Source of the DNA: Acidobacteriota bacterium
GTDB lineage: Bacteria > Acidobacteriota > Vicinamibacteria > Vicinamibacterales > Vicinamibacteraceae
DNA length: 64,000 nt
NCBI GenBank assembly: GCA_020845575.1
Contig: JADLFL010000032.1
Coordinates: 1 to 64,000, forward strand
Direction: 5' to 3'
Position 1 is the first letter of the stretch. Each line of letters starts with the position of its first letter. A program made the position numbers and the translations under genes. This document shows positions 47,540 to 55,747 of the stretch, piece after piece. A model generated the notes under the pieces. It had not been told where the DNA came from. It was given only the letters and a program-made list of their open reading frames with translations, and did not search any database.

Positions 47540-49437
47540 ACGGGCGCGTCGAGCGCGTCCGCCCATCGCTCGAACACCATCAGCGAGAACAACTGGTGTG
47601 CGTGGTTGGCACGGCCGGCCACGTGCTCCTGCATCAGCCGATCGACTTCACGCGGCTCGAAGAGTCCCCGCCGGCGCAGGCGCTCCGGCGACAGCAGGTC
47701 GCGCATCAGCGGCTGCAGATCGCGTCGCAGCCAGTTCTTCATCGGGATGCTGAAGCCCTCCTTGCGGCGTAACAGGATGCCGTCCGGCAGCACGCCACGC
47801 AACGCCTCCTTCAGCACGATCTTCCGTTCGTGACCGCGGACCTTCAGGTGGCCGGGCATCGAGAACGCGAGCGTCATCACGTCGGCGTCGAGGAACGGCG
47901 CACGCGTTTCGAGCGAGGTCGCCATGCTCATGCGATCCACCTTCACCAGGATGTCGTCGGCCAGGTACGTGCGCAGGTCAGCGTACAACTCGCGATTCAC
48001 CACATCGCCTGCCTGATACGCACCGAGGGCGTCACGCACTTCGCGATGGACGTCGCCGCCGAGTGACGCTTCGCGCATGGCCGGGGTGTACAGGCGCGCG
48101 CGCGACGCCTGGTTCATGAACGTCGACCAGCGGAAGTGCCCGAGGTCGGCCGGGTGATGCGCCACACCGTCGAGGAAGCGCTTCACCTTGTTGAGCGCGC
48201 CCTTCTTCTGCTCGGACGGCGGAACGACGCTCGCCGCCCGATCGGCCAGCCGCCACGCCACGTCGGGAGCCACGCGCGACAGCCGCGAGGCGAGCGCCTG
48301 CGCCGCATACGCGTCATACCCGCCGAACAACTCGTCGCCGCCATCGCCGGCCAGCACGCCCTTCACATGCTGGCGCGCGAGCCGCGACACCATGTAGGTG
48401 GGAAACAGCGACACGTCGGCGAACGGTTCGTCGAGGTGCGCCACGAGCGGATCGAAGAGCGTGGCGACGTCCGCCGTGACGAGATCCTCGACGTGCGTGA
48501 GCCCGAAGCGCTCGGCCACCGCGCGGGCATACGGCAGTTCGTTGTAGGTCTCGTCACGGAACCCCATGCTGAAGCTCGTGACCGTCACGCCGCGGCGCAC
48601 CGCCGCGTCTGCCATGAACGCCGCGATCGCGCTGGAGTCGATGCCGCCCGACAGGAACACGCCAAGCGGGACGTCGGACATCATCTGCCTGTCGACGGCC
48701 GTCGCCAGCGCCTCGCGCACGGCCTGCGCGGCGTCTGGCAACGCCCATTCGCGCACCGGCGTGTCGGCGGCGTCCCAGTAGCGCGTCACCTCGACAGCCC
48801 CGTCGCGATACACGAGGTGATGCGCGGCCGGCAGCTTGCGGATCTGCGTGAACAGCGTGCGCGGCGCCATGACGTACTCGTACGTCATGAACTGATCGAG
48901 CGCGCCGAGATCGAACTCGCGCGAGATCTCGGGGCGCACGAGCAGCGCCTTGACCTCCGACGCGAGGAACAGGCCCTGAGGCGTGTGCGCGTAGAAGAGC
49001 GGCTTCTCCCCCGCACGATCGCGCGCCGCGACGAGCGCGCCGGTCCGTTCGTCGTGCAGCGCGACGGCGAACATGCCGCGCAGCCTGGCGAACGCGTCGC
49101 CCCCCCACTCCTCGTACGCGTGGACGACGGCCTCGATGTCCGAGCCGGATCGGAAGACGTGACCGAGGGCGCTCAGTTCGGCGCGCAGGTCCGGGTAGTT
49201 GTAGATCTCGCCGTTGCCGACGACATGGATGTCGCCCCGCTCGTTGCTGAACGGCTGCTGCCCGCCCTGGATGTCCATGAAGGACAGGCGCCGCATGGCC
49301 AGCGCCGCGCCCGGCCGCGCGATCAGTCCCTCGTCTTCCGGCCCGCGATGCACGAGCCTCCGCACCATCTGATGGACGGCGTCGGCAGAGACTGGCGCTC
49401 GCGGGTCACGATCGGCGATGGCGGCGATTCCGCACAT
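47506..49437 (-). CDS. asnB: glutamine-dependent asparagine synthetase-like amidotransferase
   Basis: A 643-residue class II amidotransferase. The glutaminase domain starts MCGIAAIADRD with Cys2 as nucleophile, then RRLVHRGPEDEG and VGNGEIYNY. The synthetase domain has the PP-loop GVFLSGGIDSSAIAA and DLLDxxD-like LAGDGGDELFGGYDAY. AsnB-like enzymes in glycan clusters often amidate a sugar or acid rather than aspartate. Start 49437 is fixed by the N-terminal cysteine. It precedes no other gene closely; the acyltransferase gene lies seven bases upstream on the same strand. Confidence 0.92.
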   Translation of the reverse strand: MCGIAAIADRDPRAPVSADAVHQMVRRLVHRGPEDEGLIARPGAALAMRRLSFMDIQGGQQPFSNERGDIHVVGNGEIYNYPDLRAELSALGHVFRSGSDIEAVVHAYEEWGGDAFARLRGMFAVALHDERTGALVAARDRAGEKPLFYAHTPQGLFLASEVKALLVRPEISREFDLGALDQFMTYEYVMAPRTLFTQIRKLPAAHHLVYRDGAVEVTRYWDAADTPVREWALPDAAQAVREALATAVDRQMMSDVPLGVFLSGGIDSSAIAAFMADAAVRRGVTVTSFSMGFRDETYNELPYARAVAERFGLTHVEDLVTADVATLFDPLVAHLDEPFADVSLFPTYMVSRLARQHVKGVLAGDGGDELFGGYDAYAAQALASRLSRVAPDVAWRLADRAASVVPPSEQKKGALNKVKRFLDGVAHHPADLGHFRWSTFMNQASRARLYTPAMREASLGGDVHREVRDALGAYQAGDVVNRELYADLRTYLADDILVKVDRMSMATSLETRAPFLDADVMTLAFSMPGHLKVRGHERKIVLKEALRGVLPDGILLRRKEGFSIPMKNWLRRDLQPLMRDLLSPERLRRRGLFEPREVDRLMQEHVAGRANHAHQLFSLMVFERWADALDAPVQLPRVATAVS

Positions 49438-49444
49438 GGGCAGT

Positions 49445-50209
49445 TCAGCTCTGCGGGCTTCGGCGATCCCGGACGACTTTGGCCGGCGTGCCGACGGCAA
49501 TGGCGTAGTCGGGGATCGCGCCGACGACCACGGCTCCGGCACCGATGATGGCGTCGCGACCAACCGTGGATCCGTCTGTCACGACGACGTGCGCGCCGAG
49601 CCAGACGTGATCGCCGATGTCGATGCCAGCGGCGGTGCGCCCCTGATCGAGCACGGGCACCTCGACGTTGTCGTAGAGATGATCGCCGCCCACGAGATAC
49701 GTGTACGCGGCAATCAGCACCTTCCTGCCGACACGCACCCGCGAGGCCGAGAAGATCTCGGTGTTGAAGCCGATGTTGGCCTCGTCCTCCACGACGATGT
49801 CGCCGTTCTTGCAGCTCAGGATCGCGTGGCGACCGAGGAACACGCCGCTCCCCAGCGTGATGCCCGTGTTGTCGGTCCCCTTCGCGTCGAGACAGCACCC
49901 ATCGTCGATCACGACGTTGTCGGCGATGTGGATCTTGTGAGGATGCCGGAGCACGACGCCTGTGCCGAACACGACACCGCGCCCACACGATCCGAGGAGC
50001 AGGGGGTACAGCTTCGAGCGAAGGAAGAGTCCCAGCGCGCCGGGCACGCCCCAGCACAGGAGCGTGATGCACTCATACGCGAGCAGCGCTCCCAGTCCCG
50101 GTCGCCCGATCACCAGATCGGCGTAGCGCTGCGCCTTCGACTTCTTCTCGTCGAACAGTTCGCGCTGGATCACCGTGATCCGCGTGTCGTGATCGCGCGG
50201 CGTCTTCAC
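49445..50209 (-). CDS. left-handed beta-helix (hexapeptide) acyltransferase
   Basis: A 254-residue O-acetyl or acyl transferase. A membrane-like N-terminal part (CITLLCWGVPGALGLFL) is followed by a long hexapeptide repeat region (VVFGTGVVLRHPHKIHIADN, VVIDDGCCLDAK, GITLGSGVFLGRHAILSCKN, VVVTDGSTVGRDAIIGAG) forming the coil. It likely acylates sugars of the surface glycan. Start GTG 50209 overlaps the GT2 gene stop (GTGA). Acyl donor and site are unknown. Confidence 0.85.
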   Translation of the reverse strand: MKTPRDHDTRITVIQRELFDEKKSKAQRYADLVIGRPGLGALLAYECITLLCWGVPGALGLFLRSKLYPLLLGSCGRGVVFGTGVVLRHPHKIHIADNVVIDDGCCLDAKGTDNTGITLGSGVFLGRHAILSCKNGDIVVEDEANIGFNTEIFSASRVRVGRKVLIAAYTYLVGGDHLYDNVEVPVLDQGRTAAGIDIGDHVWLGAHVVVTDGSTVGRDAIIGAGAVVVGAIPDYAIAVGTPAKVVRDRRSPQS

Positions 50210-51225
50210 CCGCGCGACACCTCCCGCGGACCCGCACCGATCTGGACGGGCACGTGCAATGACTCGGGATGTTCGGCCGATGCCTCGACGATGTCGCGGA
50301 TCGCGTAGGTGGGTTTGTCCTGCGATTCGTGATACGTGCGCGCCTGCAGTTCGGCGAGTAGCCCCATCGTCAGCAACTGAAGTCCGGACGACACGAGCAG
50401 GATGCCGAAGAGCAGCAGTGGACGATCGGCGATGCCCTGATGCAGGAAGAGGCGCACGAACGCCAGGTACACCATGATGAGCGCACCGAGGCTGCCGAGA
50501 ATCACGCCGATCAGGCCGAAGATCTGCAGCGGCCGCGTGGCGTAGTTGAGCAGGAACTTCACCGTCAGCAGGTCGAGGATCACGCGGATCGTGCGCGAGA
50601 GGCCGTACTTGGACGTGCCCGCCCGCCGCGCGCGATGGTTCACGACCACCTCCGACACCTTCACGCCGAACTCGCTCGCGATCGCGGGGATGAACCTGTG
50701 CATCTCGCCGTAGAGCCGCAGCGGCTTGACGACCTCGCTCCGGAACGCCTTCAGCGAACAACCGTAGTCGTGCAGGTCGACGCCCGTCGCGCGCGAGATG
50801 AGCTTGTTGGCGATCACCGACGGGATGCGCCGCGTGACGAGCGTGTCCTTCCGGTCCTTGCGCCAGCCGCAGACGATGTCGAAGCCTTCCTCGAGCCTGG
50901 CCACGAGCATCGGGATGTCCTTCGGGTCGTTCTGCAGATCGCCGTCGGAGGTGATGATCACGCTGCCGCGCGCATATGCGAAGCCGGCCGAGAAGGCGGG
51001 GGTCTGTCCGAAGTTCCTGCGGAAGCGGATGACGCGGAATCGCGGGTCGCGCGCGGGCAGGCGCGCGAGGGCCTCCGCGCTGCCGTCGGTGCTGCCGTCA
51101 TCGATGAGCAGCACCTCGTAGGCGCGGCCCCAGCCGTCGAGCGCCGCCGTGATCTCGTCGAACAGGGCCTCGATGTTCGGCGCCTCGTTGTAGATCGGGA
51201 TGACGAGCGAGATCTCGGGAGGCAT
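50206..51225 (-). CDS. GT2 polyprenyl-phosphate glycosyltransferase (DPM1/ArnC-like)
   Basis: A 339-residue GT2 enzyme of the dolichyl-phosphate mannose synthase/ArnC kind, which charges undecaprenyl phosphate with a sugar for later use on the periplasmic side. LVIPIYNEAPNI, LIDDGSTDGSAE, FGQTPAFSAGFAYARG and TSDGDLQNDPKDIP (metal-binding DxD) are typical. Two C-terminal membrane helices (QIFGLIGVILGSLGALI and LLLFGILLVSSGLQLL) anchor it. Start 51225 fits MPPEISLVIP. The GT-C protein at 51886 is a plausible user of its product. Confidence 0.93.
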   Translation of the reverse strand: MPPEISLVIPIYNEAPNIEALFDEITAALDGWGRAYEVLLIDDGSTDGSAEALARLPARDPRFRVIRFRRNFGQTPAFSAGFAYARGSVIITSDGDLQNDPKDIPMLVARLEEGFDIVCGWRKDRKDTLVTRRIPSVIANKLISRATGVDLHDYGCSLKAFRSEVVKPLRLYGEMHRFIPAIASEFGVKVSEVVVNHRARRAGTSKYGLSRTIRVILDLLTVKFLLNYATRPLQIFGLIGVILGSLGALIMVYLAFVRLFLHQGIADRPLLLFGILLVSSGLQLLTMGLLAELQARTYHESQDKPTYAIRDIVEASAEHPESLHVPVQIGAGPREVSRG

Positions 51226-51239
51226 CAGGAAGCGCAGGA

Positions 51240-51845
51240 TTATACTGCACCGGCCGGCTGCGTCCGACGCTGGCGGAGCACCGCGTAGACGAGGGCGCCG
51301 ACCACGAGCAGTGCGGCAAGCCCCAGCGATACGGGGCGCAGGTTCTCGTCGAGGAACGTCATCGCCTGCTGCCCGTACCAGCGGGCCAGCAACGCCTCGC
51401 CCGTGTAGCGGAAGCCGCGTCCCAGCGCGATCGCCGCGGCGAACTGCCAGAGCGGGATCTGCACGACGCCGGCCAGCAGCACGAACACCTTGAACGGCGC
51501 CGGCGGCGGCAGGATCGACGGCACCAGCACCGCGAGCAATCCCCAGCGCTGGAACGTGGCACGTGCGCGGGCCATCCGCGCCTCGCTCACCATCTTGCGC
51601 AGGAGACGCTCGCCGCCCTTGCGCGCCAACAGGTACATCGCCACGCAGCCCACGACCGATCCGGCGGTTGCCATCAACGCGTGGACCAGCCACATCGACG
51701 GCTCGCGGCTCACCATCCACACGAGCAGGAGGTCTGGCACCTGCGGCAGGGACAAGAGCGACGAATCGAGGAGCGCGACAAGGAACAACCCCGGCGCCCC
51801 GAGGGCCACGGCGAACGACTGAACGGCAGCGACGACTTTTGACAT
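51240..51845 (-). CDS. VTT/DedA-like inner-membrane protein
   Basis: A 201-residue membrane protein with about five hydrophobic segments. Sequence blocks GAPGLFLVALLDSSLLSLPQ, LVHALMATAGSVVGCVAMYL and PSILPPPAPFKVFVLLAGVV resemble YqaA/DedA (VTT) proteins, several of which recycle undecaprenyl phosphate or other lipids. That would fit beside a GT2 using undecaprenyl phosphate. Start 51845 is preferred since the extra N-terminal residues to 51917 are not protein-like. It is divergent from the GT-C gene. Confidence 0.82.
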   Translation of the reverse strand: MSKVVAAVQSFAVALGAPGLFLVALLDSSLLSLPQVPDLLLVWMVSREPSMWLVHALMATAGSVVGCVAMYLLARKGGERLLRKMVSEARMARARATFQRWGLLAVLVPSILPPPAPFKVFVLLAGVVQIPLWQFAAAIALGRGFRYTGEALLARWYGQQAMTFLDENLRPVSLGLAALLVVGALVYAVLRQRRTQPAGAV

Positions 51846-51885
51846 GCAGCAGACCCACCCCTGGCACTCCGGTGGGCGAGGTACT

Positions 51886-53652
51886 ATGGCGGGATGGTCG
51901 GTCCCCGACCAACCCACTGATTATTCCACAACGCGTCCCGTGCCCGAATCGACACCTCCGTCGCGCCTGACACTGCCGCCCCCGCCGCGCATCCCCGGAC
52001 AGGCCATCTTCCTGGTGGCGGCCGCGGCGGCCCTGCTGCTGGGTGCCGTCGCCACCAACTACTACGCGGCACACGACCTGACGCTCAGTCACTACGACGC
52101 GAAGGCCCACCTGGTCGTCGCACGGCGCATCTTCGACAGCCTCACGCCTGGCTGGCGCCAGATCGGCGCCGTCTGGCTGCCCCTGCCGCACGTCCTCAAC
52201 GCGCTGCCCGTGCAGGTCGACGCGTGGTACCGCACCGGATCGTCGGGCGTCGTGATCTCGATGCTGTCCTTCGCGGCGGCCGCCGGATCGCTCGCCTGGC
52301 TCATCGCGAGTCTCACGGGATCGCGCGCCGCCGCCGTTGCGGCCGTCGCGGCGTTCATCTATCAGCCGGACCTGCTCTACCTCCAGGCCACGCCGATGAC
52401 CGAGCCGCTCCTGCTCGGACTGACGGTGAGCGGCATCGCACTCCTCTATCACTGGACCATGTCGACGCTCCACCGGGCACCGGGCACCGCGCAGCGGGCA
52501 CCGGGCGGTGAGCTGTCGGCAACCGGCAACCGGCAACCGGCAACAGGGCATGGCACGCCGGGCACCGGGCACCGGGCATCGGACATCGGCGACAGTGTCG
52601 GGACAACGCCGTCAGCGTGGCGACCGGGGCTGGTCCTCGCCTTGGCGTGTCTCACGCGCTATGAGGCGTGGCCCATGACGACCGCCGCGGGTCTCGTGGC
52701 GCTCCTCACGCTGTGGCGGGGCGGACTCGGCTTCTGGACGGCATGCACCGCGGCGCTGCGCGTCGGCGTGTGGCCGCTGGGCGCGCTGGTGCTCTTCCTG
52801 ATTCTGAGCAAGGCCACTGTTGGTGCGTGGCTCGTGACGGGCGGATTCTACGAAGCCACCAACCCCGCGCATGGGCTCCCCGCTCAGGCGCTGGTACAGG
52901 TCGGCTGGGGGCTCGGTCGTGTCGGAGGCTGGCCGCTGGCGTGGGCCGGCGCAGCAGGCGCGGCTGTCGTGCTGCTCCAGGGATTGGTGCGAAAGGAATA
53001 TCAGGCGCGCTGGTTCGCGCTGGCGCTGGCCGGGTGTGCGGCGTTGCCGTACCACGCGTTCGTGAGTGGTCACCCGTTCCGCATCCGCTACATGATCGTG
53101 CTCATCACGGCGGCGGCGGCATGTGTCGGGCTCCTGATCGGCACGCTGCCGAAGGCGTATCGCACGGCCGCCGCGGCACTGGTGCTCGCCGTGCTCGCGT
53201 TCGACAGGCAGCCGCTGGGCCTGCGATCACCGATGGTCGAAGAGGCACAGTGGGATCGCGCCAATCAGCGCGAACGCCGCGAAGTGACCGCCTGCCTGAT
53301 GGAGGCCTGGCGCGGCGAGCCCATCCTCATCAGCATGGGCTCGCTCGCCCACGACATGCAGGAAACCTCGACGAGCGGGCTGGCCATCAAGCACTACATC
53401 CACGAGGGAATTGGCGAGATCTGGTACGAGGCCCTGAAGAGCCCCCGCCGCCACGCCGCCTTCGTCCTCATCGAGGAGAAGGCGGAGGGCGGAGATGAGC
53501 TGTATCGCATGGCTCAGGAGGACCCGGCGTTCCTCGCCGGTTTCACGCGCACATGCGACGGCGGCGGTGTGGTGCTATTTCAACTTGAAGCCAACCGTGA
53601 ACAGCACCGTGTGGCCTCCGAGGTCGAGCTTGTCGCCGTAGAAGCCGAGTGA
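51886..53652 (+). CDS. GT-C glycosyltransferase-like membrane protein with an intragenic repeat
   Basis: A 588-residue membrane protein with about eleven helices and an early periplasmic loop LTLSHYDAKAHLVVARRIFD that carries the acidic residue of GT-C enzymes. It could transfer a sugar from undecaprenyl phosphate made by the GT2 next door. Residues 196-236, after the fifth or sixth helix, are encoded by 7-bp repeats (TLHRAPGTAQRAPGG, ATGNRQPATGHGTPGTG) and are not like membrane protein. The last ~26 codons overlap the convergent barrel gene. ATG 51886 is preferred to 51844, which lies inside the divergent gene. Confidence 0.75.
   Translation: MAGWSVPDQPTDYSTTRPVPESTPPSRLTLPPPPRIPGQAIFLVAAAAALLLGAVATNYYAAHDLTLSHYDAKAHLVVARRIFDSLTPGWRQIGAVWLPLPHVLNALPVQVDAWYRTGSSGVVISMLSFAAAAGSLAWLIASLTGSRAAAVAAVAAFIYQPDLLYLQATPMTEPLLLGLTVSGIALLYHWTMSTLHRAPGTAQRAPGGELSATGNRQPATGHGTPGTGHRASDIGDSVGTTPSAWRPGLVLALACLTRYEAWPMTTAAGLVALLTLWRGGLGFWTACTAALRVGVWPLGALVLFLILSKATVGAWLVTGGFYEATNPAHGLPAQALVQVGWGLGRVGGWPLAWAGAAGAAVVLLQGLVRKEYQARWFALALAGCAALPYHAFVSGHPFRIRYMIVLITAAAACVGLLIGTLPKAYRTAAAALVLAVLAFDRQPLGLRSPMVEEAQWDRANQRERREVTACLMEAWRGEPILISMGSLAHDMQETSTSGLAIKHYIHEGIGEIWYEALKSPRRHAAFVLIEEKAEGGDELYRMAQEDPAFLAGFTRTCDGGGVVLFQLEANREQHRVASEVELVAVEAE
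52471..52593. repeat. heptanucleotide repeats inside a membrane-protein gene
   Basis: Three 7-base arrays: CACCGGG-type units (52471-52505, five), CGGCAAC (52517-52544, four exact copies) and CGGGCAC-type (52559-52593, five, last two diverged). One-unit slippage would shift the frame of the surrounding gene. Confidence 0.8.
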
Positions 53653-54273
53653 CGAATCGAGGCCGGCCTTGGCCGTGGCGTAGCGCCACTCCCCACCCAT
53701 CAGGACGCTCGTCCCGAGGGGCATCCTGAAACCTGCCAGGAACACTGGCCCCATCTCCATGCCGCTGTCGGTAAAGCTGTCGCGGAAGATCTCGCCGTTG
53801 TCGAAGTCGAGGAACTCCCCCACTTCCGTGTACTGCCACCTGTTGAGCTGTACTCCACCACCGACATAGGGCTGGAAGCTTCCGTCGCGCGAGAGCGGGA
53901 ACAGCTTCGCCGTGAACGACAGCGGGATGTTGCGCAACTTCATGTCGGAGTCGATCTCCGTCCCGTCATCGTCCACGTAGCGGTCGTAGATCGTGGGGAC
54001 GGTACGCGCGTAGAAGTTCAGGCCGGCACCGACCTCGACGAAGGACCCCAGGCTGACGGCCACGTCGCCACCGACCGTCCCGCCATTGAAGTCCGCCAGG
54101 TCGAAGACCAGGAAGCTCAGGTTCTGCCGCAGCACATCGTCGCGATCGCGAGCCTCCTCGCCCTTGACCACGAACCCGCCCAAATTGAGGCCGACGACCA
54201 CGTCCTGGGCCATCGCCGTCCCGGCGCTTGCGAGTACCATCAGCAGCCCGCCGGTCATCACGCGTCGAATCAT
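53575..54273 (-). CDS. outer-membrane beta-barrel protein (Opacity/OmpW-like)
   Basis: A 232-residue exported barrel: signal peptide MIRRVMTGGLLMVLASAGTAMA, then strands with alternating pattern (VVVGLNLGGFVVKG, EVGAGLNFYARTV, SFTAKLFPLSRDGSFQPYVG, GGGVQLNRWQYTEVG, SVLMGGEWRYATAKAG, GGHTVLFTVGFKLK). FQPYVGGGVQLN is typical of small OmpW/outer-membrane beta-barrel domain proteins. GGAAGG lies upstream of the ATG. Its 3' end overlaps the GT-C gene by 78 bases on the other strand. No partner is evident. Confidence 0.85.
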   Translation of the reverse strand: MIRRVMTGGLLMVLASAGTAMAQDVVVGLNLGGFVVKGEEARDRDDVLRQNLSFLVFDLADFNGGTVGGDVAVSLGSFVEVGAGLNFYARTVPTIYDRYVDDDGTEIDSDMKLRNIPLSFTAKLFPLSRDGSFQPYVGGGVQLNRWQYTEVGEFLDFDNGEIFRDSFTDSGMEMGPVFLAGFRMPLGTSVLMGGEWRYATAKAGLDSSLGFYGDKLDLGGHTVLFTVGFKLK

Positions 54274-54400
54274 GACAAGTACCTTCCCCGATGCCAGATG
54301 GCGAACCCGGAGGCCACGCCCCATGCGTGCGACCGCTGGCATGCGTCCTGTGACGAGAGAAAAGCAAGGAATGTGCCGCGCCGCGTGTCCTCGCGACGGG

Positions 54401-55237
54401 TCAGGCCGGCAGCGTGTACCCGCGCGCGCCGTAGAAGCCGGAGAGCAGCTCGAGCATTTCGTCGTGGATGCGTCCGTTGGTGGCCAGCACAGGCGCCATG
54501 CGTGACTGGAACCGCGCACCACGCCAATCGGTGACGCGGCCGCCCGCCTCCTCGACGATGAGAGCGCCGGCGCAGGAATCCCAGGGCTTCAGGGACGACT
54601 CGTAGAAGCCGTCGAAGCGGCCGGCCGCTACATAGCAGAGATCCAGCGCCGCCGATCCCAGGCGACGCACCGCCCGGCTCCGTCCGAGGAAGTGTCCGAA
54701 GAGCGCCACGAGCGCCTCTCCCGTCTCGGGCCGCTGCACGTCGTACGGGAAACCTGTGACAAGCAGGCTGTCGATCACCGTGTCGGCAGCTGTCACGGTG
54801 ATGCGCTCGCCGTTCAGGCGCGCGCCCTGCCCCCGCTCCGCCGTGAACAGCTCGCGGCGCGTCGGGTCGTACACGGCGGCCACGATCGTCTCCCCATCGA
54901 GCTCGAGACCGAGCGACGCGCAGAAGATCGGCAGTCCGTGGGCGAAGTTGGTGGTGCCATCGATGGGATCGAATACCCAACAGTAGCCGGGAGCGGTCCG
55001 GCGCAGCAGGTCGTCCTGCTGGAGCTCCTCACCGAGAACGACGTGATCGGGGAAGCGCTCAGCGACAAGGGCGCGGAACATGCGTTCCACGGCCACGTCG
55101 ACCTCTGTCACCAGGTCGATGGCGCCCTTCTTGTCGATGCGCATCGGCCCGCCGAAGTGGGCCATCTGGATGGCGCCGGCCTTCTGCACGGCGTCGACAG
55201 CGGTGGCGAGCAGGAGCGGGTCCGGAACGCTCGTCAT
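54401..55237 (-). CDS. suhB: inositol-1-monophosphatase family protein
   Basis: A 278-residue magnesium-dependent phosphatase of the SuhB/IMPase family. GEELQQD, WVFDPIDGTTNFAHGL and the C-terminal KPWDSCAGALIVEEAGG are the three metal and substrate motifs. In bacteria SuhB proteins hydrolyse inositol or related phosphates and can act in rRNA transcription. The ATG overlaps the stop of the RsbW-like gene by four bases, so the two are coupled. Confidence 0.93.
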   Translation of the reverse strand: MTSVPDPLLLATAVDAVQKAGAIQMAHFGGPMRIDKKGAIDLVTEVDVAVERMFRALVAERFPDHVVLGEELQQDDLLRRTAPGYCWVFDPIDGTTNFAHGLPIFCASLGLELDGETIVAAVYDPTRRELFTAERGQGARLNGERITVTAADTVIDSLLVTGFPYDVQRPETGEALVALFGHFLGRSRAVRRLGSAALDLCYVAAGRFDGFYESSLKPWDSCAGALIVEEAGGRVTDWRGARFQSRMAPVLATNGRIHDEMLELLSGFYGARGYTLPA

Positions 55238-55704
55238 GCGTCCTGCACCGCGAGGCGCTTGCGCATGCGGACGGCCATGCCGCCTTCAGGCCGGCGCGTG
55301 AGGTCCACTTCGTCCATGAAATTGCGCATGAAGAAGATGCCGCGCCCGCTCGACTTGAGCAGATTCTCAGGGGCGAGCGGATCGGCCACGTCCTCCGGTT
55401 CGAACCCGCCACCCTCGTCTGCCACGGTGATCTCGAGGATTTCCGGCGCGGCCGCCGGGAGCAGCGAGAAATCGACGTGCACGTGTTTGGCCGAATCGAA
55501 CTTGTTCCCGTGGCGAATGGCGTTCACCACCGATTCGCGCACCGACACGCCAACCCAGTGGCAGGCATCCTCGTTCAACCGCGCCGACGCGCACAACTCG
55601 TCGCAGACCACTTGCACGTAGTCGAGCACGTCGATGTGGCTTGGCAGGACCAGGGAGAGTGTGGACCGATCGGAGGCCATGTCGTCGGAGTTGGCGAGGA
55701 TCAT
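55234..55704 (-). CDS. RsbW-like ATP-binding (anti-sigma / phosphotransfer) protein
   Basis: A 156-residue GHKL ATPase of the serine-kinase anti-sigma type. The N box VRESVVNAIRHGN, the G1 box VADEGGGFEPED and the GRGIFFMRNFMDEVDL G2 region are all present. Such proteins bind sigma factors or phosphorylate anti-anti-sigma STAS proteins. No sigma factor or STAS gene is adjacent; instead suhB overlaps it, an odd pairing. ATG 55704 has a weak GGAG upstream; 55680 is an alternative. It is divergent from aroA. Confidence 0.85.
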   Translation of the reverse strand: MILANSDDMASDRSTLSLVLPSHIDVLDYVQVVCDELCASARLNEDACHWVGVSVRESVVNAIRHGNKFDSAKHVHVDFSLLPAAAPEILEITVADEGGGFEPEDVADPLAPENLLKSSGRGIFFMRNFMDEVDLTRRPEGGMAVRMRKRLAVQDA

Positions 55705-55732
55705 ACACGCTCCGCCGCGCGTGGCGGTTTGC

Positions 55733-55738
55733 TACAGT
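55733..55738 (+). promoter_or_regulatory. -10 element of aroA, probable leaderless start
   Basis: TACAGT ends nine bases before the aroA ATG. No Shine-Dalgarno sequence is visible. The -35 region is not clear. Confidence 0.4.
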
Positions 55739-55747
55739 GAAGCCCGC

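Noticed and set aside
41911-52593. CRISPR array suggested by short repeats
   Set aside because: The repeats are contiguous 7-base tandem units without spacers, and no cas genes are present.
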